DNA from: Chryseobacterium sp. 18061
Lineage (GTDB): Bacteria > Pseudomonadota > Gammaproteobacteria > Enterobacterales > Enterobacteriaceae
DNA: 64,000 nucleotides
Assembly: GCA_902706205.1 (NCBI GenBank)
Contig: CACSKA010000011.1
Coordinates: 62,001 to 126,000 of the forward strand
Reading direction: 5' to 3'
Position 1 is the first letter of the stretch, and each line of letters starts with the position of its first letter. The position numbers and the translations under genes are program-made. Shown piece by piece: positions 42,655-50,775 of the stretch. The notes beneath the pieces are model-generated. The model saw only the letters and a program-made list of their open reading frames with translations, was not told the DNA's origin and ran no database searches.

Positions 42655-44091
42655 ATGTTCAAGAATGCATTTGCTAACCTGCAGAAGGTCGGTAAATCGC
42701 TGATGCTACCAGTATCCGTACTCCCAATCGCAGGTATCCTGCTGGGCGTCGGTTCTGCAAACTTCAGCTGGCTGCCAGCGGTCGTCTCTCATGTTATGGC
42801 AGAGGCAGGTGGTTCTGTTTTTGCAAACATGCCGCTTATCTTCGCAATCGGTGTTGCCCTCGGCTTCACCAATAACGATGGCGTTTCTGCTCTGGCATCC
42901 GTTGTTGCCTACGGCATCATGGTCAAAACCATGGCTGTGGTTGCACCGCTGGTACTGCACTTACCTGCTGAAGAAATCGCGGCGAAACACCTGGCTGATA
43001 CCGGTGTTCTCGGCGGTATCATCTCCGGTGCTATTGCTGCCTACATGTTCAACCGCTTCTACCGCATCAAGCTGCCAGAATACCTGGGCTTCTTTGCTGG
43101 TAAGCGTTTTGTTCCGATCATTTCCGGTATGGCTGCTATCATCCTCGGCGTCGTGCTGTCCTTCGTATGGCCGCCAATTGGTACTGCGATTCAGGACTTC
43201 TCCCAGTGGGCTGCATATCAGAACCCGGTAGTCGCGTTCGGTATCTACGGCTTCATTGAACGCTGCCTGGTACCGTTCGGTCTGCACCACATCTGGAACG
43301 TTCCTTTCCAGATGCAGATTGGTGAATACACCAACGCTGCTGGTCAGGTGTTCCACGGTGATATCCCACGTTACATGGCAGGCGACCCAACGGCAGGCAA
43401 ACTGTCTGGTGGCTTCCTGTTCAAAATGTACGGCCTGCCGGCTGCAGCTATCGCAATCTGGCACTCAGCAAAACCTGAGAACCGTGCAAAAGTGGGCGGC
43501 ATCATGATCTCCGCTGCGCTGACTGCGTTCCTGACCGGTATCACCGAACCGATCGAGTTCTCCTTCATGTTCGTTGCGCCGATCCTGTACATCATTCACG
43601 CCATCCTGGCGGGTCTGGCATTCCCAATCTGTATTCTGCTGGGTATGCGTGACGGGACGTCCTTCTCGCACGGTCTGATCGACTTCATCGTTCTGTCTGG
43701 TAACAGCAGCAAGCTGTGGCTGTTCCCGGTCATCGGCCTGTGCTACGCGGCGGTGTACTACACCATCTTCCGTGTGCTTATCAAAGCACTGGACCTGAAA
43801 ACCCCAGGCCGTGAAGACGCTACCGAAGACTCTAAAGCTGGCGTTGCTAGCGGCGAAATGGCTCCGGCCCTAATCGCAGCCTTCGGCGGTAAAGAAAACA
43901 TCACTAACCTCGACGCTTGTATCACTCGTCTGCGCGTCAGCGTTGCCGATGTGGCAAAAGTTGACCAGCCAGGCCTGAAGAAATTGGGTGCGGCAGGTGT
44001 GGTTGTTGCAGGTTCCGGTGTTCAGGCTATTTTCGGCACCAAGTCCGATAACCTGAAAACCGAAATGGATGAATACATCCGCAACAGCTAA
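42655..44091 (+). CDS. ptsG: Glucose-specific PTS transporter EIICB(Glc) PtsG
   Basis: Imports and phosphorylates glucose, using phosphate from EIIA(Glc). The 478-aa product is one longer than in E. coli. The EIIC membrane domain spans about residues 1-385, with the GITEPIEFSF motif near 300. The EIIB domain (about 400-478) carries the phosphorylated Cys422 in NLDACITRLRVSV. The leader shows Mlc and SgrS control. The gene ends before a strong terminator. Confidence 0.97.
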   Translation: MFKNAFANLQKVGKSLMLPVSVLPIAGILLGVGSANFSWLPAVVSHVMAEAGGSVFANMPLIFAIGVALGFTNNDGVSALASVVAYGIMVKTMAVVAPLVLHLPAEEIAAKHLADTGVLGGIISGAIAAYMFNRFYRIKLPEYLGFFAGKRFVPIISGMAAIILGVVLSFVWPPIGTAIQDFSQWAAYQNPVVAFGIYGFIERCLVPFGLHHIWNVPFQMQIGEYTNAAGQVFHGDIPRYMAGDPTAGKLSGGFLFKMYGLPAAAIAIWHSAKPENRAKVGGIMISAALTAFLTGITEPIEFSFMFVAPILYIIHAILAGLAFPICILLGMRDGTSFSHGLIDFIVLSGNSSKLWLFPVIGLCYAAVYYTIFRVLIKALDLKTPGREDATEDSKAGVASGEMAPALIAAFGGKENITNLDACITRLRVSVADVAKVDQPGLKKLGAAGVVVAGSGVQAIFGTKSDNLKTEMDEYIRNS

Positions 44092-44112
44092 TCAGTGATT
44101 GGGGAGAGACTA

Positions 44113-44138
44113 AGGCAGCCGAAAGGCTGCCTTTTTTT
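44113..44138 (+). terminator. Terminator after ptsG
   Basis: AGGCAGCC, GAAA and GGCTGCCT form an 8-bp stem with a stable tetraloop. Seven T follow. Confidence 0.9.
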
Positions 44139-44179
44139 ATGCCTGTTCCACGGGGAGAGTCGTTCCCAAGAGGTTATGC

Positions 44180-44210
44180 GTAAGCCCGGCAAGCAAAGCG
44201 CCGCCGGGCA
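44180..44210 (-). repeat. REP-like palindrome after fhuE
   Basis: On the minus strand TGCCCGGCGGCGCTTTGCTT followed by GCCGGGCTTA has the REP layout of a GCCCGGC stem with an internal GGCGCT-type bulge. It lies 7 bases past the fhuE stop and may shield its 3' end. Confidence 0.7.
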
Positions 44211-44216
44211 ACTGGA

Positions 44217-46403
44217 TTAGAAATCGTAGCTGGCGGTAACCGAGAAGTTCAGCGGCGCACCATATACGAGGTAAGACCCAACGTAGTCGTAATACTCTTT
44301 GTCGAACAGGTTGTTGACGTTAGCCTGTAGTGCAAAGTTCTTCGTCACCTGATAACGGCTGAAGAGGTTCACGAGACCATAGCTGCCTTGGTCAACGTAA
44401 TCGCGACCGTCTGGACCGCCGCTGACATTAGCCCAAGTTTTGTTCTGCCAGTTCATGCCGCCGCCCACGGAGAATTCTGGCAGCATCGGCAGTTGGTAAC
44501 GGGTAAACAGTTTCAGCGTGGTACGTGGTTGATCTGAGCTGACCGCATTCCCGTCTTTATCTTCTGCCACATAGCGCGTGGCTCCGAAGGTCAGTTGCCA
44601 GTTATCGGTCAGCGCGCCGTTAAGTTCAAACTCGACGCCCTGACTGACCACGCCATCCAACGATTCGTAAATGGATTCCCCGCTCGGCAGGTACGTGTAG
44701 GTGTTATTCGCCACGTGATCCTGTTCGATACGGAATACCGCCAGCGACGTGGTTAGACGAGTGTTAAACCAGTCGGCCTTGACGCCCGCTTCATAGCTCT
44801 TGCCGGTGGTCGGATCGATATATCGACCGTTGGCGTCGCGCTTGTCCTGCGGCTGGAAGATATTGGTGTAGCTGACATACGCGGACCAATCTTCATTGAT
44901 GTCATAAACCAGCCCGGCGTACGGTGTCACGTCATCTTTGGTGCTTTCCAGGCGCGTATCCGGTGCACCAGCCGGGTTGTATTTGATGTTGTAGTTGGTG
45001 TAACGCGCCCCAAGTATTAAGTGCAGCGGGTCGGCCAGCGAGAAGCGGGCAGACGTGTAGGCTGACGATTGGTTAATCTCGTCTTTACTGTAAAGCTTCC
45101 AGGCGGTCCACTGCGGATCGGTAATATTGCTGTTCCAGTTTTTAAAGCTACCAATGTCGACCATCCCATAGAGAGCGTCGGGCATTGAGTTATCGTAATG
45201 ATTACGCTGATGACTCAGGCTACCGCCAACCATCATTTCATGCTGACGACCAAACAGTTCGAAATCGCCACGCAGGAACGCGTCCACCGCATCCTGTTTA
45301 CGCTCGCCGCGGTTCCAGCCACCGTAACCGATCATTCCGCCGCCGGTTTCTCTGTCTGGATAGCCGGACATGTACATGAGTTTGGTATCAAAGTTGGTTT
45401 CCGCATGCATACCGTTGACGTGTGCTTCCCAGCCATTGTCGAAGCGCTGCGTGAAGTTGGCGAACACTTTGGTGCTGTCTTTATCGGAATATGCCCAGTC
45501 AGGCGCGACAGTATCGCTGCGGTCGTAGTGCGTTTTACTGCCGTCGGCGTACCAGGTCGGTAGGCCGCCCCAAGTTGGATCGGCGGTATTGCTTTCCTGA
45601 TATTCATATCCGAGTGAAAGGGTGGCGCTGTCGGTGATGTCAGCATCCACTACGCCGTAGAGGAATTTTTTACGGTAGTGGTAGTTATCCATCCACGAGT
45701 CATTGTCCTGATAACCGGCAATGACCCGACCGCGAACATTACCGGATTCAACCAGCGGAGCCTGTAAGTCCAGGACATAGCGCTGCTTATCCCAACTGCC
45801 ATAACTGACGCTGGCGTTGCCCTGGAATTCACGGCTGTCGGCGTGTTTACGCACCATATTAACGTAGGCTGCCGGGTTACCGGTGCCGCTCATCAGGCCC
45901 GTTGCACCGCGTACCACTTCAATGCGGTCATAAATAGCGGTGTCGGTGGCGGTGTCGCCAAAGTTCCACACTTCGCTGATAGAGGTAGGTAAATCGTCAT
46001 AGGCATAATTGCTGACGAAGAAACCGCGGGAATAGAACACGGTGCGATCGCTGTCCTGCACTTGCGCCGTCACGCCGGTGGTATTGGTCAGAACCTGGCC
46101 GATGGTTTGCAGATTTTGGTCCTTCATGCGCTGCTGGCTAATCACGCTGACGGACTGTGGAATATCGCGCGGAACTAGCAACAGCTTGGTCCCGGTGGTG
46201 GTGGTTTTAACGCTGTAATCATGATCCTGTGCGTTGTCCGTGGTGCTATCGGCTTCACTTTCAACCACCACCGTTTCTTCATTGTTCGCATCAGCGGCGT
46301 GAACGGTGTGAGGTATTAAGGCGAAGGCGACACACGCCGCGAGACGTGACGGCGAGGCGGGCAGTCTGTGCTGCTTATTCCTGGTGTCAAACGTGAAAGA
46401 CAT
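44217..46403 (-). CDS. fhuE: TonB-dependent ferric coprogen/rhodotorulate receptor FhuE
   Basis: Outer-membrane receptor for fungal hydroxamate siderophores such as coprogen, driven by TonB. The 728-aa product matches E. coli FhuE (729). A signal peptide ends near residue 36 (HTVHAA). A TonB box ETVVVESE is at about 43-50, a plug domain spans about 60-190 and a 22-strand barrel follows, ending in the C-terminal aromatic signature SVTASYDF. It is monocistronic between ptsG and hinT. Fur control is expected. Confidence 0.94.
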   Translation of the reverse strand: MSFTFDTRNKQHRLPASPSRLAACVAFALIPHTVHAADANNEETVVVESEADSTTDNAQDHDYSVKTTTTGTKLLLVPRDIPQSVSVISQQRMKDQNLQTIGQVLTNTTGVTAQVQDSDRTVFYSRGFFVSNYAYDDLPTSISEVWNFGDTATDTAIYDRIEVVRGATGLMSGTGNPAAYVNMVRKHADSREFQGNASVSYGSWDKQRYVLDLQAPLVESGNVRGRVIAGYQDNDSWMDNYHYRKKFLYGVVDADITDSATLSLGYEYQESNTADPTWGGLPTWYADGSKTHYDRSDTVAPDWAYSDKDSTKVFANFTQRFDNGWEAHVNGMHAETNFDTKLMYMSGYPDRETGGGMIGYGGWNRGERKQDAVDAFLRGDFELFGRQHEMMVGGSLSHQRNHYDNSMPDALYGMVDIGSFKNWNSNITDPQWTAWKLYSKDEINQSSAYTSARFSLADPLHLILGARYTNYNIKYNPAGAPDTRLESTKDDVTPYAGLVYDINEDWSAYVSYTNIFQPQDKRDANGRYIDPTTGKSYEAGVKADWFNTRLTTSLAVFRIEQDHVANNTYTYLPSGESIYESLDGVVSQGVEFELNGALTDNWQLTFGATRYVAEDKDGNAVSSDQPRTTLKLFTRYQLPMLPEFSVGGGMNWQNKTWANVSGGPDGRDYVDQGSYGLVNLFSRYQVTKNFALQANVNNLFDKEYYDYVGSYLVYGAPLNFSVTASYDF

Positions 46404-46727
46404 CGTGAGCCCTTATGTTGTCAGTTGTTATATGTGCAGTGATATCGCATAGAAATGCAAATGCGAAATATACGCATTCATATTATCGATGTAAACGAAT
46501 GTAAGCGGGCAGCTGAAACTTTGTTTTAAAATGCAATGAAGCGGGGGAATAAACGGCATTGCTTAAGCATCCAGCGGTAAATCCAGGAATGAGTAAGAAA
46601 AACGAGGGATCGGGTTGAAAGAGGGGAACTAAGTCGCTCATACTCTTACGTTGTTATCCGCATCGCACTTCCGGATGCAGGCCTGAATAAAAGATACCGC
46701 AAGGTAATCAATAAAAAGGAACATGCC
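46404..46727. other. Intergenic region between fhuE and hinT
   Basis: A 324-base divergent gap that must hold the promoters of fhuE and hinT. The fhuE side is AT-rich and has a 19-base dyad (46460-46478). The hinT side has an AAAAAGGAAC ribosome site. I see no ORF or RNA gene. Confidence 0.55.
46460..46478 (-). promoter_or_regulatory. 19-base dyad upstream of fhuE (possible Fur site)
   Basis: AATGCG, seven bases (AAATATA) and CGCATT form a perfect dyad of Fur-box length about 60 bases before the fhuE start. The base match to the GATAAT-type Fur consensus is poor, so Fur binding is only inferred from the gene's role. Confidence 0.35.
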
Positions 46728-47084
46728 ATGGCAGAAGAAACGATTTTCAGCAAAATTATTCGTCGCGAAATTCCGGCGGACATTGTTTTTCAGGATGATC
46801 TGGTGACTGCCTTTCGTGATATCTCTCCCCAGGCGCCGACCCATATTTTGATTATTCCCAACATTCTGATCCCAACGGTTAACGAGGTTTCTGCTGAGCA
46901 TGAGTTAGCGTTAGGCCGCATGTTCACGGTAGCGGCTAAAATTGCCGAAGCGGAAGGGATCGCTGAAGATGGCTATCGCCTGATGGTCAACTGCAATCGC
47001 CACGGCGGGCAGGAGGTCTATCATATTCATATGCATCTGCTGGGTGGCCGTCCATTGGGTCCAATGCTTGCGCATAAAGGATAA
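46728..47084 (+). CDS. hinT: Purine nucleoside phosphoramidase HinT
   Basis: HIT-family hydrolase of adenosine 5'-monophosphoramidate, acting in the cytoplasm. The 118-aa product is one shorter than E. coli HinT. The histidine triad is in YHIHMHLLGGRPLG near residue 100, and the N-terminal FSKIIRREIPADIVFQDD is conserved. ycfL begins 4 bases after its stop. Confidence 0.95.
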   Translation: MAEETIFSKIIRREIPADIVFQDDLVTAFRDISPQAPTHILIIPNILIPTVNEVSAEHELALGRMFTVAAKIAEAEGIAEDGYRLMVNCNRHGGQEVYHIHMHLLGGRPLGPMLAHKG

Positions 47085-47088
47085 TCAA

Positions 47089-47463
47089 ATGAAAGGTGGC
47101 CGAATTGCTGCACTGCTGACGGCGATGCTGTTGGCGGGGTGTTGGTCGCACCCGGAGATCCCGGTGGGCGAACAACAAACGCTGGTCATGGAGGCTAATG
47201 TTCTGGCCGCCGGTATTAGCGCCGACAAACCTGAACTCACCACCTCCGAAATCCAGTCGACCGCGTCGTCACAGCTCTACAATGAGCGGACCACGCCTGT
47301 CACCGTTCACTATCGTTTTTACTGGTACGACTCCAGAGGACTGGAAATGCATCCGCTGGAGGCACCGCGTGAGGTGATCATTCCAGCCCAGTCTTCGGTC
47401 AAACTTTACGGCAGCGCAAACAGCCTGGGTGCGCATAAAGTCCGGCTTTATCTTTATCTTTGA
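47089..47463 (+). CDS. ycfL: YcfL family lipoprotein
   Basis: A predicted lipoprotein of unknown function (DUF1425), 124 aa. The lipoprotein signal MKGGRIAALLTAMLLAGC gives a lipobox LAGC with Cys18 as the acylated residue. The mature part is an all-beta domain (TPVTVHYRFYWYDSRGLEM). The ATG at 47089 is used because an earlier in-frame start at 47044 lies inside hinT and precedes the signal peptide. It sits directly before lpoB, suggesting an envelope role. Confidence 0.9.
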   Translation: MKGGRIAALLTAMLLAGCWSHPEIPVGEQQTLVMEANVLAAGISADKPELTTSEIQSTASSQLYNERTTPVTVHYRFYWYDSRGLEMHPLEAPREVIIPAQSSVKLYGSANSLGAHKVRLYLYL

Positions 47464-47476
47464 GGGGTAAAAAGTA

Positions 47477-48118
47477 ATGAATAAACTGAGTCGCTATGCG
47501 TTTATCGCGGCCGTGGCTATCTTCCTGTCCGGTTGTGTGGCGCAACGTGAAAAGCCCGCTCCGGTTGAAGAAGCCAAACCAACGCCAGAACAGCCACAGA
47601 CGCCGCCGCCGACCACCGTGCCGGTAGTGCCGACGATCCCGGTGCAGCCAGGTCCGATTGATAACAGCACCGCACCGCCTGAACAACCTGCGCCGCGTGT
47701 ACGTCACTACGACTGGAACAGCGCCGCGCAGCCGCTGGTGGGCAAAATGCTGCAGGCTGATGGCGTAACGGCGGGCAGCGTGCTGATGGTCGATAACGTC
47801 AACAACCGCACCAACGGCTCGTTGAATACCACCGAAGCCACCGCAGCAATTAGCAATGCGCTGAAAGGGAACAACAAATTTACCCTCGTTTCCGCGCAGC
47901 AGCTGGCCGTGGCTAAACAGCAGCTGGGACTCTCCCCGCAGGACAGCCTGGGGTCACGCAACAAAGCGATGGGCCTGGCGCGTACCGTTGGGGCGGCCTA
48001 CGTGCTGTATTCTAACGCGACCGGCAACGTCAACACGCCAACACTCTCCATGCAGCTGATGATGGTCCAGTCGGGCGAGATCCTCTGGTCAGGTAAAGGT
48101 GCGGTTGCGCAACAGTAA
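47477..48118 (+). CDS. lpoB: Outer-membrane activator of PBP1b, LpoB
   Basis: Outer-membrane lipoprotein that reaches through the peptidoglycan to activate PBP1b. The 213-aa product equals E. coli LpoB. The lipobox is LSGC (Cys20). A long Pro-rich flexible linker spans about residues 25-70 (PTPEQPQTPPPTTVPVVP). The globular domain follows with the conserved DWNSAAQPLVGKML and AYVLYSNATGN stretches. thiK begins 20 bases before its end. Confidence 0.94.
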   Translation: MNKLSRYAFIAAVAIFLSGCVAQREKPAPVEEAKPTPEQPQTPPPTTVPVVPTIPVQPGPIDNSTAPPEQPAPRVRHYDWNSAAQPLVGKMLQADGVTAGSVLMVDNVNNRTNGSLNTTEATAAISNALKGNNKFTLVSAQQLAVAKQQLGLSPQDSLGSRNKAMGLARTVGAAYVLYSNATGNVNTPTLSMQLMMVQSGEILWSGKGAVAQQ

Positions 48119-48923
48119 GCTTTCGCGTGATGACTGTCTGTCACGCTATTTTCCCGGCTATCAACCCCTGGCTCACTCCGCTTCCGCGGGGCTGAGCGGG
48201 GGAAGCTGCATTATCGAACATCAGGGGCATCGTATTGTTTTGCGCAAGCATCACGATCCGTCAGCGCCTGATTTTCACTTCCTGCGTCAGTACCGCGCGC
48301 TTCGTGCTCTGCCTGCAACGCTTGCGCCGCGGCCACTCGGCTATTTCCCCGGCTGGATGGCGGCGGAATATCTCGAAGGTGCGACTGTGCACACACTCCC
48401 GAATTCCCACGCCACCGCGGCGCTGTTGTATCATCTGCATCAGCAAAAAAACTTCGGCTGGCGGGTTTCACTGTGGCCGCTGCTTGAACGCTACTGGCAG
48501 TTCAGTAGCCCGCTACGCCGCACGCCGCAGTGGCTACGAATCCTAAAACGGCTGCATCAGCAGAGAGAACCGCAGCCATTGCGACTGGCACCGTTGCATA
48601 TGGATGTCCATGCGGGCAACATCATCGACACGCCAGCGGGACTTCGGCTGATTGACTGGGAATATGCCGCTGACGGAGATGTCGCGCTTGAACTGGCGGC
48701 GGTGTGGACCCAAACCCCGGCACAACGCTCGGAACTTATCGCGGCCTACGCGCAGGCCGCGCATCTGGATGAAGCACGTCTGGTACAGCAGGTTAATCGC
48801 TGGCAGCCGTGGGTCCAGATGCTGATGATCACCTGGTATGAATATCGCTGGCAGCAGACCGGCGACCAACAATTTGTTGCGCTTGCCGATGAAGGCTGGC
48901 GCCAGTTTTCGCATAAAGGATAA
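48099..48923 (+). CDS. thiK: Thiamine kinase ThiK (YcfN)
   Basis: Phosphorylates thiamine in the salvage pathway. The 274-aa product has the E. coli length. It is an APH/choline-kinase fold with the catalytic loop LHMDVHAGN near residue 168 and the metal-binding LIDWEYA near 188. The N-terminal GLSGGSC loop binds nucleotide. The start is GTG at 48099 with an AGGTAAAG site, inside the lpoB end. The protein is more diverged from E. coli than its neighbours are. Confidence 0.9.
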   Translation: MRLRNSKLSRDDCLSRYFPGYQPLAHSASAGLSGGSCIIEHQGHRIVLRKHHDPSAPDFHFLRQYRALRALPATLAPRPLGYFPGWMAAEYLEGATVHTLPNSHATAALLYHLHQQKNFGWRVSLWPLLERYWQFSSPLRRTPQWLRILKRLHQQREPQPLRLAPLHMDVHAGNIIDTPAGLRLIDWEYAADGDVALELAAVWTQTPAQRSELIAAYAQAAHLDEARLVQQVNRWQPWVQMLMITWYEYRWQQTGDQQFVALADEGWRQFSHKG

Positions 48924-48934
48924 GAGAGGAAAAT

Positions 48935-49960
48935 GTGGGCCCAGTGATGTTAGACGTTGAAGGGTATGAGCTGGATGCTGAAGAGCGGGAAATTCTGGCG
49001 CATCCGCTGGTGGGTGGGCTTATCCTGTTCACCCGTAACTACCACGATCCGGCGCAGCTGCGTGAGCTGGTTCGCCAGATCCGCGGTGCGTCCAAAAATA
49101 ACCTCGTCGTCGCGGTGGATCAGGAAGGTGGACGCGTGCAGCGCTTTCGCGAAGGGTTCACGCAATTACCGGCCGCGCAATCATTCGCAGAATTGTTAGG
49201 GCTGGAACAGGGCGGTGAGCTGGCGAAAGCGGCAGGCTGGCTGATGGCCTCAGAAATGATTGCGATGGATATCGACATCAGCTTCGCCCCGGTGCTCGAC
49301 GTCGGCCACATCAGCGCGGCGATTGGCGAACGTTCTTACCATGCGGATCCGCATAAAGCGCTGGCGATGGCGCGCCAGTTCATTGACGGTATGCATGATG
49401 CAGGTATGAAAACTACCGGTAAACATTTCCCAGGTCACGGTGCGGTAACGGCTGATTCCCACAAAGAAACGCCGCAGGACTCGCGCTCAGAAGCGGACAT
49501 TCGCGCCAAAGACATGGCGGTATTCCAGACGCTGATCACTGAAAATCGTCTCGATGCCATCATGCCTGCGCATGTGATTTACAGCGACGTTGACCCGCGT
49601 CCGGCCAGCGGTTCACCGCACTGGCTGAAAACCGTGCTGCGTGGCGAACTCGGGTTTGATGGGGTAATTTTCTCCGACGATTTGTCGATGGAAGGCGCGG
49701 CAATCATGGGCAGCTACGCGGAACGCGGTCAGGCATCGCTGGACGCAGGTTGCGATATGATCCTTGTCTGCAATAATCGTAAAGGCGCGGTCAGCGTGCT
49801 GGATAACCTGTCGCAGATCAAAGCAGAGCGTGTTACAAAATTGTATCATAAAGGTTCATTTACCCGTCAGGAGCTGATGGATTCCGCTCGCTGGAAGACG
49901 GTCAGCGCGCAGCTGAATGAACTGCACGAGCGCTGGCAGGCCCATAAAGCCGCTCTTTAA
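48935..49960 (+). CDS. nagZ: Beta-N-acetylhexosaminidase NagZ
   Basis: Cytoplasmic enzyme that removes GlcNAc from recycled anhydro-muropeptides; its products also signal AmpC induction in species with ampR. The 341-aa product equals E. coli NagZ. The start is GTG at 48935 (MGPVMLDVEGYELD) behind AGAGAGGAA. The GH3 motif KHFPGHGAVTADSH carries the catalytic His, and the nucleophilic Asp is in FSDDLSMEGA near residue 248. Confidence 0.96.
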   Translation: MGPVMLDVEGYELDAEEREILAHPLVGGLILFTRNYHDPAQLRELVRQIRGASKNNLVVAVDQEGGRVQRFREGFTQLPAAQSFAELLGLEQGGELAKAAGWLMASEMIAMDIDISFAPVLDVGHISAAIGERSYHADPHKALAMARQFIDGMHDAGMKTTGKHFPGHGAVTADSHKETPQDSRSEADIRAKDMAVFQTLITENRLDAIMPAHVIYSDVDPRPASGSPHWLKTVLRGELGFDGVIFSDDLSMEGAAIMGSYAERGQASLDAGCDMILVCNNRKGAVSVLDNLSQIKAERVTKLYHKGSFTRQELMDSARWKTVSAQLNELHERWQAHKAAL

Positions 49961-49996
49961 CCTCCCGAACGGGATTGGCAGTGTTGTGAGGACGTC

Positions 49997-50539
49997 ATGA
50001 TTATTTATTTGCACGGTTTCGACTCAAACAGCCCGGGAAATCACGAGAAGGTGCTGCAACTGCAGTTCATTGACCCGGATGTTCGCCTGATTAGCTACAG
50101 CACGCTTCATCCGAAGCATGACATGCAGCATTTGCTCAAAGAAGTGGACAAAATGTTGCAGCTCAACGCTGACGACCGCCCGCTGATTTGCGGCGTAGGG
50201 CTTGGTGGATACTGGGCCGAACGCATCGGTTTCCTGTGCGATATGCGCCAGGTTATCTTCAACCCGAACCTGTTCCCCCATGAGAATATGGACGGCAAGA
50301 TTAACCGCCCGGAAGAGTATGCGGACATTGGCACGAAGTGCGTCAGCAACTTCCGTGAGAAGAACCGCGATCGCTGCCTGGTTATCCTCTCTCGTCAGGA
50401 TGAGGCTCTGAACAGCCAGCGCACAGCCGAAGAGTTGCACCATTACTACGAAATAATCTGGGACGAAGTGCAGACCCATAAATTCAAGAATATTTCCCCG
50501 CATTTGCAGCGCATCAAAGCATTCAAAACCCTCGGCTAA
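49997..50539 (+). CDS. ycfP: YcfP family esterase-like protein (UPF0227)
   Basis: An alpha/beta-hydrolase-like protein of 180 aa, the E. coli length, with unknown substrate. It begins MIIYLHGFDSNSPGNHEK. The expected nucleophile-elbow position reads GVGLGGYWAE, with Gly in place of the usual Ser, as is typical for this family, so hydrolase activity is uncertain. It lies 36 bases after nagZ and is followed by a long hairpin. Confidence 0.88.
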   Translation: MIIYLHGFDSNSPGNHEKVLQLQFIDPDVRLISYSTLHPKHDMQHLLKEVDKMLQLNADDRPLICGVGLGGYWAERIGFLCDMRQVIFNPNLFPHENMDGKINRPEEYADIGTKCVSNFREKNRDRCLVILSRQDEALNSQRTAEELHHYYEIIWDEVQTHKFKNISPHLQRIKAFKTLG

Positions 50540-50548
50540 TCCCGCTCC

Positions 50549-50578
50549 GGGCCTGATGACATCGTGTTCATCAGGCCC
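50549..50578. repeat. Perfect 11-bp hairpin after ycfP
   Basis: GGGCCTGATGA and TCATCAGGCCC pair perfectly around an 8-base loop. No T run follows, so it is not a standard intrinsic terminator. It resembles a REP-type or mRNA-stabilising hairpin. Confidence 0.8.
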
Positions 50579-50627
50579 ACAAACGCCTTGCATCAACTAC
50601 ACTTGCTCAACTTTTGGCCGGGAAAAC

Positions 50628-50641
50628 TTGATTAATATCAA
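50628..50641 (+). promoter_or_regulatory. FNR box of ndh
   Basis: TTGATTAATATCAA is a perfect TTGAT-N4-ATCAA FNR palindrome. In E. coli FNR represses ndh without oxygen from similar sites. It is about 135 bases before the ndh start. Confidence 0.85.
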
Positions 50642-50657
50642 TTTTGGTATGACCAAT
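50642..50657 (+). promoter_or_regulatory. PdhR-type operator of ndh
   Basis: TTTTGGTATGACCAAT fits the PdhR palindrome (ATTGGTnnnACCAAT) with one mismatch region. It directly abuts the FNR box. PdhR is known to repress ndh in E. coli. Confidence 0.65.
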
Positions 50658-50775
50658 GCACCTCGCGTGATATTCTTCACAATATTGTCAAATTTAATGC
50701 TTCTAACTTGTTGTTAATTAAAGGTTATTTTTATAACTTTTAATTAACAATTGGTTAATAATTTAGGGGGTCACG

